Source: Oasisia sp. SBJ-2009 (Eukaryota; Annelida; Polychaeta; Sabellida; Siboglinidae). Taken from it: a DNA stretch of 64,000 nucleotides. The stretch is taken from positions 31,973,542 through 32,037,541 of the forward strand of contig OZ024857.1 of assembly GCA_964017155.1 (NCBI GenBank), written 5' to 3'. How positions within the stretch are numbered: the first letter of the stretch is position 1; each line of letters opens with the position of its first letter. The notes under the pieces were generated by a model. It was not told the origin of the DNA and did no database searches. It saw only the letters and a program-made list of their open reading frames with translations. The position numbers were made by a program, and so were the translations under genes. Positions 30,879 through 44,043 of this stretch are shown piece after piece.

Positions 30879-33430
30879 TTACAAGCTTCATTTGACTGAA
30901 GATGACACAGCAACATATCTACGCTCTCTGAAGATACAGTCCCTGTGAACGTGACATGTACACTGCAGTTTTAATAGACAATAATACAACACTATTTTAT
31001 TGCGCGAACAAAACTGTATCTGTCAATTAACTGTGAAGACACAGAACCTATAAAGGCATCAATATATCACATGCATCATCTGCTTACACTAATTTATAAT
31101 TTATTACACAATTTGTCTCACTGAATGTGACACATAATACACATATCTACACTGAACATAGTGAGGCGGTATAATGTGAGCAGCTTCTTCACCTCGGACT
31201 TTATCCCTGTGGAGTGTATCACAGAAAGCGGTCTTGCATTTGACACAAGATGTCGGAGTCAGTGATGAAACACTGAACAGTTTATAAACATTACTTCATC
31301 AAGTTCATGTTTAAATGCAGAATATTATGAAACGATAACAATTTATTACTGGCCACTACTGAGCCTGCAGCATTTGTCCAACCTGTAACATCACGGTCAC
31401 CCATAAACAAGTGAAGTATGACAACTGTGCTTCATAGTCATGTATTGATCTGTTGAGTTTGTTTAGTTAATTATTAATAAAGTTATTATTTATGCTATAT
31501 GACATGTATTTATTGATGGTTGATCATAATGTTTCATGTGGTTCTAAACATTGCATAAATTATATTTAATTCATAATTATTTACTGCGGGCTTTCATCAA
31601 AACCTAGCCATTAGTCGAGTTAGCATGCTAACATTAACCAATATTAACTTATTATTAATTAAGTTAGTGTTAATGTGAAATTACTGGCCAATGTGTAGTT
31701 ACTACTGTAATTAATGTGGGAATGTCTTAATAATTATGGACATTACGGTCTTTTATTCATGTGTATATCTATACAAAGCACAGCTACTAATTATATATTG
31801 ATTTATTAATTAGTTTATTATTAATATTACATAACTCTAATTTATAGTAAGGTGGTTCTACATATTTCATGTTTATATAATATAAACATATTCATGGATA
31901 TTGTGGTATTTTACCAAAAGGTTTCTGTCTGTCGAGGTGGCCTGCTAATTATCACCTATTAACTAATTAATTTATTATCACATCACTAGTTACTAGTTAA
32001 CATATATTTATTCTCATAAAATATCAATGTGGATGTGCACACTGCATAATATTTATAAATATATTCATATTTATGGACTCTGCTGGTCTTGATTAGAATG
32101 TGTTGGTCTGTTACTACTGTATACCACTTAACTAATTAACTGAATTAATTAGTGCAAAAAAAAAATGTAGCCAATTTATTACTCCATTCAATGCATTTCA
32201 AAACATTGCAAATAGTATTTTAATAGTCATATAAATAACAAAGTTATGCCATTTTAAAGTCACTTTTATTCAAATATTTATCAATAGAAAACACAAAAAT
32301 TAGCTCATTTTACCATTATAAGAGATACACAAATTTTGCGCAATTTTTCCGTCTTTAAATTGCAATAACTTCGGATCTAATACAGATATCGTAATAAAAT
32401 TAAAAGTTATGTAATCTGTAACTTATCACCTTTCATTTGAGCAACATCCTGTGATGATTTAAAAAAATTGGTTTTAAGTGCCTAGTCAGGGTCAAAAATA
32501 AATTTTAATATGTGATCACAGTCCACTGAAGCTTGACTTTTTCTTTGCATTTTTATTTTCTCCGATGTATGATTGATGTAAAATTGTAGAGACAAAGCCA
32601 TAATGTTGATAATAACCAACCAAATAAACTCCTTGTAATGCAATTAAAATGCTACACTGGTCATCTGCAGTATGCTCTAAGAGCAGCTAAGTGGGAGTTA
32701 ATTGCCAATTAAGCCGTCTGCTAAACTCAGGCAGAACCTTGCTGAAGTATCATGACATACTTACACACCCTATTCCCTTTGTGTGATAGAGGAAGAAGCC
32801 TGGCACTGGTTTATCAAGCCCTTTGTTCAAGCCAGGTATCCCCAATTAAATAAGCCACAGTGGACTTTGTTCAAACATCACTGAGCCCAGTGTGCAGGGC
32901 AGCCTAATTGATACAGATGATAAATGGAGAACCCAATTCAAGTCAGATCTTGTTAAGTGATCCTCAGTGAATGAATGGAAAGCTTGGCTGTGGGTTCTGT
33001 CCACATTGCCATGATTGTGTGAAAAGGGTGTGGAGGAATGATTAAAAGGAACATTGCATTCAATTAGCTTGCAGCAGAACTTTGCACTATCCCATATAAG
33101 TACTAACTTCCACCATCCTGGGTGATATAACTGACAATTTTAGAATTATAAAGGTGGAATATTATTTTACATTATTTAAATATTGAATAACAAACATTAA
33201 AATTTATACATAATAATTAAATAATTGTGAAGTTAACCAATAACTGTTTTGTAGATAAATTATTACTTATTGATAGTACATGTGTAAATCTAATTTTATG
33301 CAGAACTGTTAATTACTCAGGTTTATATATATTTTATTGAAACAATTATTTTCATTTCTAGAGAAAGCATCACGCAGCATATGCTGAAACTCAGGCTTCA
33401 TCGTTTTGTTTCTTTTATCTATATAGTAAT
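30879..33430. other. AT-rich interior without genes
   Basis: Very AT-rich, with no frame above noise and no recognised protein. It contains an A run at about 32156-32165. It fills the space where an autonomous element would encode its transposase. Confidence 0.5.
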
Positions 33431-33720
33431 ATATCCTGAAAATGAAAAGTATTTGAAAAAGTATTTGAAATACTTTTCAAAAGTATTTGTATTTAAATAC
33501 ATTTGCATTTAAAAGTATTTGTATTTGAATCCCTCAAAAGTATTTGTATTTAAATACATTTCAATCTATTTGACCCCATGTGACACCAAACATACTTTTA
33601 TTTGGTGTCACACGTACACATATGAAATAACCATACCAAGTATTAATTATGATGATATTTTCCAAATCAGGTATCCAGAAATACAATTAGGAGCTTAGAT
33701 TGAATCCTCTCTGGCTATAA

Positions 33721-35412
33721 ATGTTGAGTCACACATTTGAAATTCAAACTGTTGATATTGTCCACTGTCCAAGCAATGTGAGATCAAACAAACCATACCA
33801 AACACATTAGAACAGAAACTATCCACGACTTCAAGCAACAGATGGTGCATCAGCCTTCTTGGTGACAAAAACTCTTGAAGAAGTACTGTATATTTGCCAA
33901 ATTTCTTGGTGTTCACACTGACTATCAGATAGTAAAGACCATATTATGAAGATGAAGATGAAACAGTAAAATTGCAACAACAAAAATTCACCATATATTT
34001 TCTTCCAGATCATCTCATGAGCTACTTTTATAAATAATAAAACAATGTACCCAATACAAAAAACATGTCTATTTAAAAAGAGGTGTAAAGGATGCCAATG
34101 TAATTCCTTAGTTGGACTTGATGAACTGGGCTGTAGCAAAGGGGTTCCTACAATATAACTACTATCGTCTGTAGAAATGTTAGAATTCAAAAATAAATAC
34201 ACTAATCTCATTTCTGACATTAATATCTGCATTACACTTTTATTTTTATTATATATATTTTCTTTTCAAATTCAATCAAAAATAGTGTTTATTCAATTTG
34301 CTTTTACATTAATTTTATATTTAAATACATCACTAATTATGCATGCTGTATCATATTACTTGAAACCAAAGGAAAACATAAATTTGACATTCAATATTAT
34401 AACTTATATTTCCATTCTACATCTAGCTGCAGAATATATTTCACATAATTTTCCTGCTCACATATGATATTTGAAGATAAATGTTATTTTATTCAACTGA
34501 ATTATCATTATCCAGTAACAATTATGCAAAGATATTAACTTAACACATGAATGAATTAATTGATTAATTAATAAAGAAGTGAATTAATGCAAGTTTATTC
34601 AACAAATTAATTCAACAATGGTAATAATAATGGTAGTGTCAAATAAGGCCATCTTATCATCAACAATTAACATGTATCCTCAAGGGAATGCAGTGAGACT
34701 GTGGGAGGTGGCAGTATGTCACTAATAAATGCCTAGCCTGAAACAGTACCCATCTCACTTTGTGCAATGAGTATGACAATTTCGCACATTTCATGGGGTG
34801 TATGCTGTTTTGAGTGCATTATACAATAACTATAAATTAATGCTACTAAATCTCACATAAAAGCAATAAACAAATTTCCTCTGTAAAACTTGGTTAATTA
34901 TCTAAATATAACAGTATCCTTCCACTTGTCCACATTCATATGTGTCTGAGAAACAAAAACAAAATTCTTTGTTCTTTGACATTTTAAAGTTACAAAATCA
35001 ATGGTACTTTTAAAGTTACAAAAGTACCATATCACGTATTCTTTTCATCCCAGCCATCTAACATTTCAAATATTTATAAACTGTATATTAGTCAATGTGT
35101 ATGTAGCAGGGATCTCTCTTCAGCCGCGCCCTGGACCATTGGCACACACCAAGATTTTTAATAGTGTGTGACCATGTCAATGCATGGGCCAACTGGTGCA
35201 CAACTGGCTGTTGAGCCCATGATGTTTCACCCCTGGGACTGGAGTCTGCTGGATGTTTATCACCTACAGTAGCAGCACTGCATGTAACATAATCCCATTT
35301 GAGTGATGACAAATTTATTTGCCAAAACGTTTTAAGTACATCACAGTCATGCGCATTCGACCTCGCGTCTCGTCGCTACCTGTTGTAAACATTTTGGGGA
35401 ATTGGCGCCATC
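33721..35412. other. Non-coding stretch
   Basis: Short AT-rich frames only (for example 33831-34232 minus and 34177-34467 plus). Both are low-complexity, hydrophobic and without homology that I recognise. The last 100 bases are GC-richer and may be a promoter-like region for the SANT-like fragment. Confidence 0.45.
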
Positions 35413-35712
35413 ATGTCTCCGACGAAAGATTCACCAGCACAAACGCGACAAGATAACTGGGATGACGGGGATGTCCGCCTGTTGTAGGAAATATGGTCCG
35501 ACGATCACGTGCAATCGGACTTGGAAGGCACCAGTCGAAATTTTACAACATATCAGCACATTGCTGATCATTTCGAATGGTGTGCTGGAGGAGGGCGGGG
35601 AGGCAGGGGCAGGCTTGACCGGGAGGTCATAAAAGAAGGCAGAATCCTGCTGTGCCCAAATAAAGAGTCCACAGCAAGCGACATCTCCTATCTGATGCTG
35701 TCATTGTTGTAA
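35413..35712 (+). pseudogene. Myb/SANT-like (trihelix type) DNA-binding fragment with stop codon
   Basis: From ATG 35413 the frame reads DNWDDGDVRLL, then TAG at 35485-35487, then EIWSDDHVQSDLEGTSRN and YQHIADHF. The W...DVRLLxEIW...VQ..L.GT.RN...YQ.IA pattern is that of Myb/SANT-like domains found in Harbinger-type transposon accessory proteins and in host regulators. The TAG sits where a Leu is usual. After the second helix the frame turns Gly/Arg-rich and the third Trp is not evident. It is probably a dead exon or a decayed transposon accessory gene. Confidence 0.55.
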
Positions 35713-36306
35713 ATAAAGCGAGTTGCTTGGCGGCAAGTACGGAATCATAGGCCATTTTGCTATGCTGGTTTGCGCATGTGCTTCATATCAACTTCCGCCT
35801 TAAAACGGTTTAGCTTTTGTACGTGTGAACGCTCCCAATTTCCAAGCATAAACCAATTAACTGAACCGGTTTAATTCTGGAGGTGTGAACACAGCTTAGT
35901 AGTCTACCCTCCAAATTGTCCAGGACTGGGAGACCAGTACTCTAGACTTATGATGCATGCCACATATATATGAAGTAAAAGCATTAATATAGCTTAAATA
36001 CATTGACCCATTCACTACTGAAATGACCTAGACAAATTTGTCTGTATGGGCCAATTGCCCATGGTGATTTTTCCTATGGAGATCCCTGGTGTAGAATATG
36101 AAGCTTATTAATATATATCAAGTTAAAACATGGTATATGTATTTAAAACCAATGCCCTTCAACAGTTTCCAAAATCTGTGAGCTAATGGTGGACCGTGCG
36201 CCGCACACAGAGTGATACCATAAGTTTGTTGTATCAGAAACACAATTTTTTTTAAACAGCAGACAATAAATAATTTTATGGAATACCAATTAGCCACCTG
36301 GCCTTC
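35713..36306. other. Non-coding stretch left of E2
   Basis: No gene. An ggtgtgaacac block near 35883 resembles common transposon ends, but I found no partner for it. Confidence 0.4.
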
Positions 36307-36468
36307 TAGTGGACCAGCCAAACATTGAAAAGTGCTCTAGAATTATTTTCATCGGCATTGTTTGTTAATAGCGGGCATCCATGCTAGATGAGTCACCCAT
36401 AGTATGCGGAAAATGACTAGGGTGGATGCCACTCTCGATTTTGAATTTAAAGGTCATTTTGAAGGTCA
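36307..36468 (+). repeat. E2 left terminal inverted repeat
   Basis: It shares tagtggaccagccaa, ttttcatcggcatt, tttgttaatag, gggtggatgccac and gattttgaattt...aaggtcatttt with the reverse complement of 40110-40261, with indels between blocks. Confidence 0.85.
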
Positions 36469-37305
36469 CAAAGTCAACTGGGGTCAAAATGTCGGTTTTT
36501 ATTTTCGTGATGATTTGATATTTTCAAATCAGTAAAGATTTTACGGTTATACCAAGTATTGGCGGAGATATAAGGTGTTAAACTTTGCATTTACACAGAG
36601 ATGTATAGGATAATTCAACACAAAAATGTGATTATCTCGAAATGTTGTTTTCTTGTATGTAAATCCATTATTGCAAAGTTATCCTGTTTTCAAAACCAAA
36701 CATGTATTGTGTGTATGTCAGTATACATAACATCGTTCCTTGGCATGATTTGGGATTAAATCAAACTTACCAATATGTGGGAAAATTGTTTAAGAAGTGA
36801 AGTGACAACCGCAGAATAGAACTCTGCTTCGCAAGTGGCCAACTATGCCATGTTCTATCGATCGATAGTGTTCAAATAAACACAAACAAAATTTTGCTAC
36901 GTTGATCGTTCGTAAGATAACAAAACCGTGTGCGGTATTACCATCCATTATTTTGAACATGAAGGTCATTTTGAAGGTCACAAAGTCAACTGGGGTCAAA
37001 ATGTCGGGTTTTATTTTCGTGATGATTTGAACTCTATGTGAGTAGATCTTTACAAATCAGTAACGATTTTATGGTTATACCAAGTATTGGCGGAGATATA
37101 AGGTGTTAAACTTTGCATTTACACAGAGATGTATAGGTTAATTTAACACAAAAATGTGATTATCTCGAAATGTTGTTTTCTTGTATGTAAAATTTGTTTG
37201 CATACCCATTATTGCAAAGTTATCCTGTTTTCAAAACCAAACACGTATTGTGTGTATGTCAGTATACATAACATCGTTCCTTGGCATGATTTGGGATTAA
37301 ATCAA
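36450..37305 (+). repeat. E2 subterminal tandem duplication, period about 510 bp
   Basis: Units start with aaggtcattttgaaggtca at about 36450 and 36962, and a third start is at about 37311. They share the ggttataccaagtattggcg and ggcatgatttgggattaaat blocks. The third unit leads into the coding region. Confidence 0.85.
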
Positions 37306-37466
37306 ATATGAAGGTCATTTTGAAGGTCATAAAACCAACTTCAGTGAAAATATTGTTTTCCATTATTTTACATCCACTTGACCATCTTTGCACAAAACCA
37401 CATATTTTATGATTTACAGATGTATCGTTTGTGTTATAATGTGCTGATTATTGAATTTACACACGA

Positions 37467-38810
37467 ATGTATGGAATAATTGTAACCGCTCATCAGGAGC
37501 GGTATAGCGTGTATGGTGAGGTTTACGGTAGTTTTGCGGTGGCGGCTGATGTGGTCTACGTTATGAACATGGTGGAGATTCTGCTAGACTTCATCAGAGG
37601 TGAGAGGGATGGTAACTGGACTCTCCATCTAGCAGCGTTTGCTGCAATGTTGCCATGGCTCACAATCTATGACCACACAAACTATGCCCGATGGGGACCT
37701 GTGTATCTTGCGGATATGAAACTGCTTGAGATGACAGCACTAGAGGTCTACGCAGAGTTCATGCAAGGGAACTTCGTTGTGAAGAGAACCAAAAGACGAT
37801 TCAACCAAGTTCCCGCTGACCAGGCAACTGAGTGGATAAACAAACCATGCAAGATGCAGAACGGCATCATAGGCATTACAAGAAATGACCAAACTAGGGA
37901 CAAGCTTTGTGTCACCTGGGCCGAATGCTCACGAATCTCCCAGGACACGCGATACCTCTTCAACCTGGAAGATGAGGAGGAAGAGACCACTTTCACCCGC
38001 AGTGACAGCCTTCCTTCCCAGATGAAGTGTGATGCTGATGACGTGAAGAAGCTTATCACACAACTTACACGTTTGGACGTATTCAGAGTAAACATTGCTT
38101 TGAGAGAAGAAGAAGATGGAGACATGGATTCGATAAGTGGCGACATACCCTTGTTATCTTTGGCATCCAAAGATTCTGCCCCGACTGACGTGGTCAGTGA
38201 TCTCCTAAGAGCTGAAGAACGGGGGAAACTGCATGTTATCACCAACCTGAAGCAACGCCTAATTAAGAAAACTGTGGGGTTTCATGATGTGCTTAAGAAG
38301 CATCGCTCGAAAACCTTTGCCACTCTGTACAAAGCAACCGTGTCTACCAAACATAATGTAGAGAAGACTGTCAAAGCCGACAGAAAGCTTCTGCAGCGAT
38401 TACTCATTGCTGACACCGCGGGTCGAACAGTTGAAATGGGGAGTATCCTGAAGCATGAGCTGTCCCCAGTCCCACTGTCTCTGGCCAAGCATGGAGGCGA
38501 CATGAACTCGACACAAAAGTCAGAGCTAATCAATGTCCTGGTGGATGGCATTCCTATACCCTCGGCAATTCCAGAAGCCAACATGAAGACGTGTGTGATG
38601 ATTGACGGTCATGGTCTGATCCAAGCTCTTGGAAAACCTCATGGGTGGCAGACGTTTGGCGACTATGCCGACGTATTCTTTAACAATGTCACAAGTCACT
38701 TCAGATGTCACACAACGAGAGTTGATGTAGTGTTTGACCGCTACACCGGGCAACCATCGATCAAGGCAGTGACAAGGTCAAAGCGAGTGGGGAAGAAAAG
38801 GAATTCGTAA
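37467..38810 (+). pseudogene. E2 protein, part 1: late transposase region and first nuclease half
   Basis: 447 codons from ATG 37467. The frame opens within the protein compared with E1: MLPWLTIYDHTNYARWG at residues about 65-80 corresponds to E1 HNYARYG at residue 770, so about 700 residues, including the putative Asp core and Cys/His clusters, are gone. Later motifs are CVMIDGHGLIQAL and RVDVVFDRYTG, the first two acidic motifs of a FEN1-like nuclease (Asp of MIDGH and Asp of VFDRY). The frame stops at 38808-38810 after a one-base excess in an A4 run at 38796-38799. Confidence 0.8.
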
Positions 38811-39879
38811 GGTCATCGATGGACGAAATGTCCCACTTCCACAGGTATGGAGCAACTTTATTGCATTTGATGAGAACAAGGCCGACCTCGCCAGGTTCTT
38901 GACAGAGATCATCGTGACAAAGGGTACTGATCTACCACAACAATGTGAGCTTGTAACAGGAGGCGGATTCTTTTGTGGTACACATGCGAGGTCAACAAGG
39001 AGGAGTGAAGTAAAACTTCAAGGAAACCATGAAGAGGTGGACACCAAGCTGGTACTCCATTCGTGTGAGGCAGTCAAACAGGGATACAAAAGAGTGTTGG
39101 TTATCTGCAGAGATACTGATGTCATGCTGCTTCTAGTCCACTTTATACCAGCACAAACAGCAGAAGTGTGGATGATCTCTGGAACAGCAAAGAAGAGGAA
39201 ATGCTATCCAATACATCCACTGTCTGAGAGACTTGCAAAACCTCTGAGGGATAACCTGCTGGGCTTCCAGGTGTTTACAGGTTGTGACACAACGTCAGCG
39301 TTTAGTGGCCATAGCAAGTGGTCTTGCTGGAAAACATTTCAAAATCATCCGCATCTTGTGCAGGGGATTGGTCGTGATGGAGAACTCGCACCAATTGAAC
39401 AATTTGTATGTCACTTGTACGGCACATCTGAGCAACAAACCGTCGACAATGCCAGACTCCAACTCTTCGGTAAGGGCAAGCTTGGTCTGGAGATGTTACC
39501 CCCAACCAGAGACGCCCTGGAACTTCACACCGCTCGCGCCAACTATCAAGCAAAGATCTGGCTGCAGGCAGACCAGGAGCATATAGACATCCCTTCTCCC
39601 ACCGACATCTCTGCATGGATGATGGAGTAGTCAGACTGCTTGATAGCTATATGGACAAGACTGCCTCCTATTCCAGATGCGTGTCTAGAACTGGTCACTT
39701 GTGGATGCAAGGTTAAGTGCAGAGCGGCCCGATGCAGTTGCTTCAAAACGAACCTCAGCTGCACGTATGCTTGCGGGTGTGATGGGGGTGGACTGCTGCA
39801 ACCCAACTGGCCAATAGACATGGGAGGAAGTGAATGTGACACGTTATTGGACACCATAGTGCATATGGGAACATTATAA
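38797..39879 (+). pseudogene. E2 protein, part 2: second nuclease half and CXC tail
   Basis: In the next frame the protein continues with RKVIDGRNVPLPQVWSNFIA. It then shows HEEVDTKLVLHSC (Glu/Asp pair), ICRDTDVMLLL (Asp pair) and FTGCDTTSAFSG (Asp of the helix-hairpin region); E1 GIGK is GHSK here. An in-frame TAG at 39628 separates it from RLPPIPDACLELVTCGCKVK and the cysteine array to 39879, matching the E1 CXC motif. The nuclease acidic residues are all conserved even though the gene is broken. Confidence 0.8.
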
Positions 39880-40109
39880 TAAAACGACCAAGTGTTCTAT
39901 ACAGTTCTTAATTAAAAACCGTGTTTTTGAGAAAAACGTAGTTTTGTGTTTCGTTATCGTATACTTTAATATTGTAAAGTGAATGTTTACTTGTCAATTA
40001 CACTGGTTAGATGCAAGTATGTGAACATAAAAATTATTTCATTGGATAGATCTATTGATTGTGGTCCAAATTAATACAAAACAAACAATATACAAATTTT
40101 GACCTTTCT

Positions 40110-40261
40110 CGTCCTTGAAAATGACCTTCAAATTCAAAATCAAGGGTGGCATCCACCCACAACTTTTCCCACATGCTATGAGTGATCTATCTACCATAGT
40201 TTCATCCTATTAACAAAAAATGCCGATGAAAGTTTTATATCACATATTGGCTGGTCCACTA
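40110..40261 (-). repeat. E2 right terminal inverted repeat
   Basis: The outer end ggctggtccacta is at 40249-40261, followed by TTC. It pairs with 36307-36468. Confidence 0.85.
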
Positions 40262-40264
40262 TTC

Positions 40265-43200
40265 AGTGCATGGAAGTGGGGAGCCATGAATACACAACAA
40301 CCAATTTTCTATGGTTTGTTGCAGGCTGCCTAATCTCCAGGATGGGGACCCTTTGGGCAGGGGGGGGGGGGGTCAAGGCAGAAACTGGCAAAATGTGGAC
40401 ATGTTTTTGAGAGGCCCAGAGGTGCCCTTAGAAACATTCAATCAAATACAAATTGTAGTACCTTCACTGTAATCACATAACTGGCATTTTCTCTTGTTAT
40501 TCATATGAAATGACCAGAAACGCAGCCATGTTGTGTGAATGAGGCAGGCAATATCAATAAAGTGTTTGAATTGTCACTCTATAGTTGTCTAGAATATAAA
40601 TGTTCTATTTGTTGTCAATTGTCACTTACATATGACAATGTATCTCTACTGAGCAACTGATACAGCCCCTACCAGAGCAATTAGTTATGCAGTCGCACCT
40701 ATATACAAATCACCACAGGCGTTTGTGTCCAGAGATCTGCTAAAAGCCCAGAGAGAAACAGGCACAATGTTACCATTTCGCTTTTTGGGGAGGTCCTGAG
40801 ATGCCCTTACCAAAAAGTAGCAAACTACAAAGTTAATGTCTTACGCAGAATGAAAACAGGTGTCACACATGTGTTTGTACTTGATGTTATGTCATAATCA
40901 CATAGCTAGACCAGCTTGTGTGTGAGTTAATAACTTAATATACACGAGTCCACCAACAAATTTATGACTGGCACAATTATTATACTGTGTAAAGTCTGAG
41001 CCTTGTCTACTATGATATCAGGTGTAAATGTCATCTTGAAAAGGCTCTGAGAGTAATATTTGTCTTGAAAAAATACAGGTATATACGTACAAGAAATATG
41101 TGATCAGCTTGAAATGAAGAAACATTTCGTACAAATACTGTCACCCATGTAGACATTTTCTAGGATAGCATACAGTAGTACAATTTTTTTTTTTTGCAAA
41201 GATTACAATTTGGGTGAAATATTCAATCAACAATATTGTAGTGTTTAGCATCAAGTGACAAAACAACTAACCTTCCTTCATTGTCACCAGTGCTTCGGCT
41301 GAGGAACCTAAGTAAATAAAAAAATACATTGTAATGTGAATTGGGACTACGGGGTACATCCACGGAGGAGTTTTTACATATTATTAAAATTACATTCATG
41401 ATCAGCGATATAAAGAACACAAACCTTACGGGGTTTGGGATAAGATAATAAATAACTCTCGTTAAATGTCTATGGTGTATATTGTGTTAATGCTTATGAT
41501 TTCTATAACCAGAAAATATTTATTAATTCCATATAATATGTGCAAGACACAGTCATCCTGGGTAAAAATACTAGAGCTCTGTAATTATAATCTGAATGTG
41601 AAGTTTCAATATACAGGTAACGCAATAGGATCACTTTTGCAGTTCGTAAGTGCTGTATTAAGCTGGCCAACTGTTTGGCAAGGTTCATTATGTTCTTGTA
41701 AATGTGTTCTGACTTTAAATAATTTTGGCTTCCTTTGCTTTATTATCAGAATTGTTTTCACGTTTTTCTCTCGTCTTTCTGATTACATCACGTTCTTTAT
41801 CTAGATGTCGCCTGCGCATTTCAACACTTTGTCCTGGCTAAGTAGTCTTCCCTGTTAATTTTCTGACTTATTTTCCAGCCACCCTGATATGGTGTGATTC
41901 TGTTTTAGAATCTGAATGCCCGAATGGTAATATAAAGAAGCATGTCTGCATTTTATCTGAGAAAAATGTAGGTTACCATATTCATGTTCTAGCAACAAAT
42001 TAGTAATTTTACAATGTTTCATTTGAGTTCTTTCCACAACCGATGGTTCTGAACCAAATTCACCACCTAGCAAAAAGTCTGTTTTTTTCAGTGACTTGAA
42101 TAAAACCAACTATCTTTGCTTCCCATGCATGTTTTGTAATTAATGCATGTGTCAGAACATGAATTTGGAGGATAAGAGGGTTGTTTTGGCTTCAATATAC
42201 CGTGGAGAAAATTCTGGAAATATACCACATCCTGTTTGTAACAGTTCACTGGAATTTGGATAGCATTGTTTGGATATATTTTTATTGGTCAACATATTCC
42301 ACACCAGCGTTTAAAGCTTCCTAATCATACCGTTTTGCCCATCGCCAATCCTTTTCTTTTATGTCCTGATGTGTAATGTATCAATAGTTTAACTACTACG
42401 CACAGTCAGTTTAAGTTTAATATGCGTACTTGTCTTTTTTTATTCGGCAAAAAGAATCGTTGTTACACCGGGTATAATTGGCGAAACCATCAGCAGCTGT
42501 AGACATCCTACGCTTTTTGGGTCACATGTTTTATACGAGATCGGCAGCCTACGGCACAATAACAAATGACACATGCTTCGATCTGCGTGTCATGACGAAT
42601 ATTCCGAAGACAAAGTGCTTCTTCTGTGAAGGTACGTCTTAAGTGCATTATCGCAGTTAGCAACAAGCGCAAGTAGTCGTGGGCTAATTCAACGAGAACT
42701 GCAACTTGTGAACGTCATTTCAGGCCTACTCGACTTGTAAGATTACAAGTCTGACAGTGTCAAACCAGTTTGACAGTCGGCATCGCCCGGCATTGCTCAC
42801 ATGACTCAGCCAGTATTTATAATTTTATATGTACCGGTGTTGCATTTGATTACGCAGGATCTTGTTTATAAGCTATGTAATTGCAAAAGTACATATCTAG
42901 GGAGAGTAGATGGCGTGAGGGACGAAATGATAAATCATTGGCTTTGGAACTTTGGCAGTAGGCTCCGGATGATCACAGGGAGCATCCATTATCTCGTGCA
43001 ACAGAACGTCAAACGAAGAATTATGTCGGTTATCACAATTATTAAAACAGTGTTTTGTGACTCACATTTTACTATTATTACTGCATGTTGATGATTTGCA
43101 TTTACTTTTATGGAATATAATTTAGATTTTTATGACAACCATGATTGATGGTGATGAATTTATTCAATATAAAAATGTAAACATGAACATAAAATGCTAG

Positions 43201-44043
43201 TATAGCTACTAGCTAGTGTACACCATAGGCAAGTATTACACATAAAATTTTTCACTTGTTTCCATTGTAGTTGTGTTTTTTTTATGTATCAGGCTGTCTC
43301 TGGCTCAATGATGCCTGGCTGTAGTCTATGTAATACCTGATACCGTTCAAGTCGCATGTGCCAGCTGTTCTAATCTTACATGTTTAGCAACATTTTCATC
43401 ACAGCAATATGTGAATGCATAATATATAACTCAAATTATTATATCTATATATATATAAACATTTTACTATGTCCATTTAAATACACATTTGTTTTCATTC
43501 ACATTTTCATAATACATGTAATATCTTGGACAAAGAAAACTAGGATAACATTTGTCCATCCACACTGCAGTCATCACCTTTAAGAAGTATTCAGCATACA
43601 ACGATGACTTGGAAATAAATTTATAAAATAAATTATTCATTTTGAAGAAGGTAGACATGCATAGCAAAAAAATTTGCATGTTTGATTATTCGGTTGAGGA
43701 AATATACTGTTGGCATCTCAATAACACCTTATTGTGTCATTTCCAACAATCAATTTGACATGGATACAACCTCCAGCTGAACCACAAAATGTCAAACATA
43801 GCATAATGTAATAGTTATTACATGACATACATTGACAAAACATTGTATATAGAAAATTAAACAGAAAATATGAATGCGGGTTGTGGGTGTGCGGTGGAGC
43901 CAGGAAGAGGTCATCTGGTGTTGCCACCTACAAAACCTGGGAGCCCAAAACAGTAAAAGGATGTCACTTTCCAGCAGCTCTGATTGAGAGGAAAATTTTG
44001 AAACAACCATCCGTTGAACTCTTGAAATGATCATTAGTATTTA
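40265..44043. other. Gene-poor stretch
   Basis: No supported gene in 3.8 kb. It contains a G tract at 40360-40372, a T run at about 41184-41195, a short (TA) tract near 43447-43458 and scattered short frames. A possible 5' exon (ATG near 42591, Cys-rich, running into ggtacgtc at about 42630) was considered but has no continuation. Confidence 0.45.

Larger units (their letters stand above)
28432..33586 (+). mobile_element. 5.15-kb TIR element with AT-rich arms, carrying THAP exons
   Basis: The ends read ACATGGGGTCAAATA and, inverted, the same sequence at about 33571-33586. Each arm, about 150 bp, is built of aaagtatttgtatttg words. A solo arm is present at 44044-44225. The element is inserted in the 410-bp repeat family: 28373-28434 and 33587-33720 are its two halves. 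Inside are exons for a THAP zinc-finger protein, a copy of repeat C and long AT-rich DNA with no transposase ORF. THAP domains are known from P-element and Kolobok-type transposons; the class here is undecided. Confidence 0.7.
36307..40261 (+). mobile_element. Transposon E2: second Academ-like (XPG-bearing) element, deleted
   Basis: A 3,955-bp element with inverted repeats of roughly 155 bp starting TAGTGGACCAGCC. It is flanked by the direct repeat TTC at 36304-36306 and 40262-40264. It encodes the second half of the same protein type as E1 (nuclease and CXC) but lacks the N-terminal zinc and first transposase motifs. The TIR arms are more diverged than in E1, and the gene has a frameshift and an in-frame stop, so E2 is older and non-autonomous. 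E1 and E2 share TAGT tips and 3-bp duplications but not the rest of the TIR sequence. Confidence 0.82.

Noticed and set aside
30879..33430. Search for a transposase in the THAP-bearing element
   Set aside because: No frame on either strand exceeds background, so the element is treated as non-autonomous.
33831..34467. Hydrophobic ORFs on both strands suggesting membrane proteins
   Set aside because: Hydrophobicity follows from AT-rich codons; no conserved pattern.
42591..42640. Possible first exon with a Cys-rich start and a gtacgt donor
   Set aside because: No second exon or homology was found, and the coding stretch is too short to judge.
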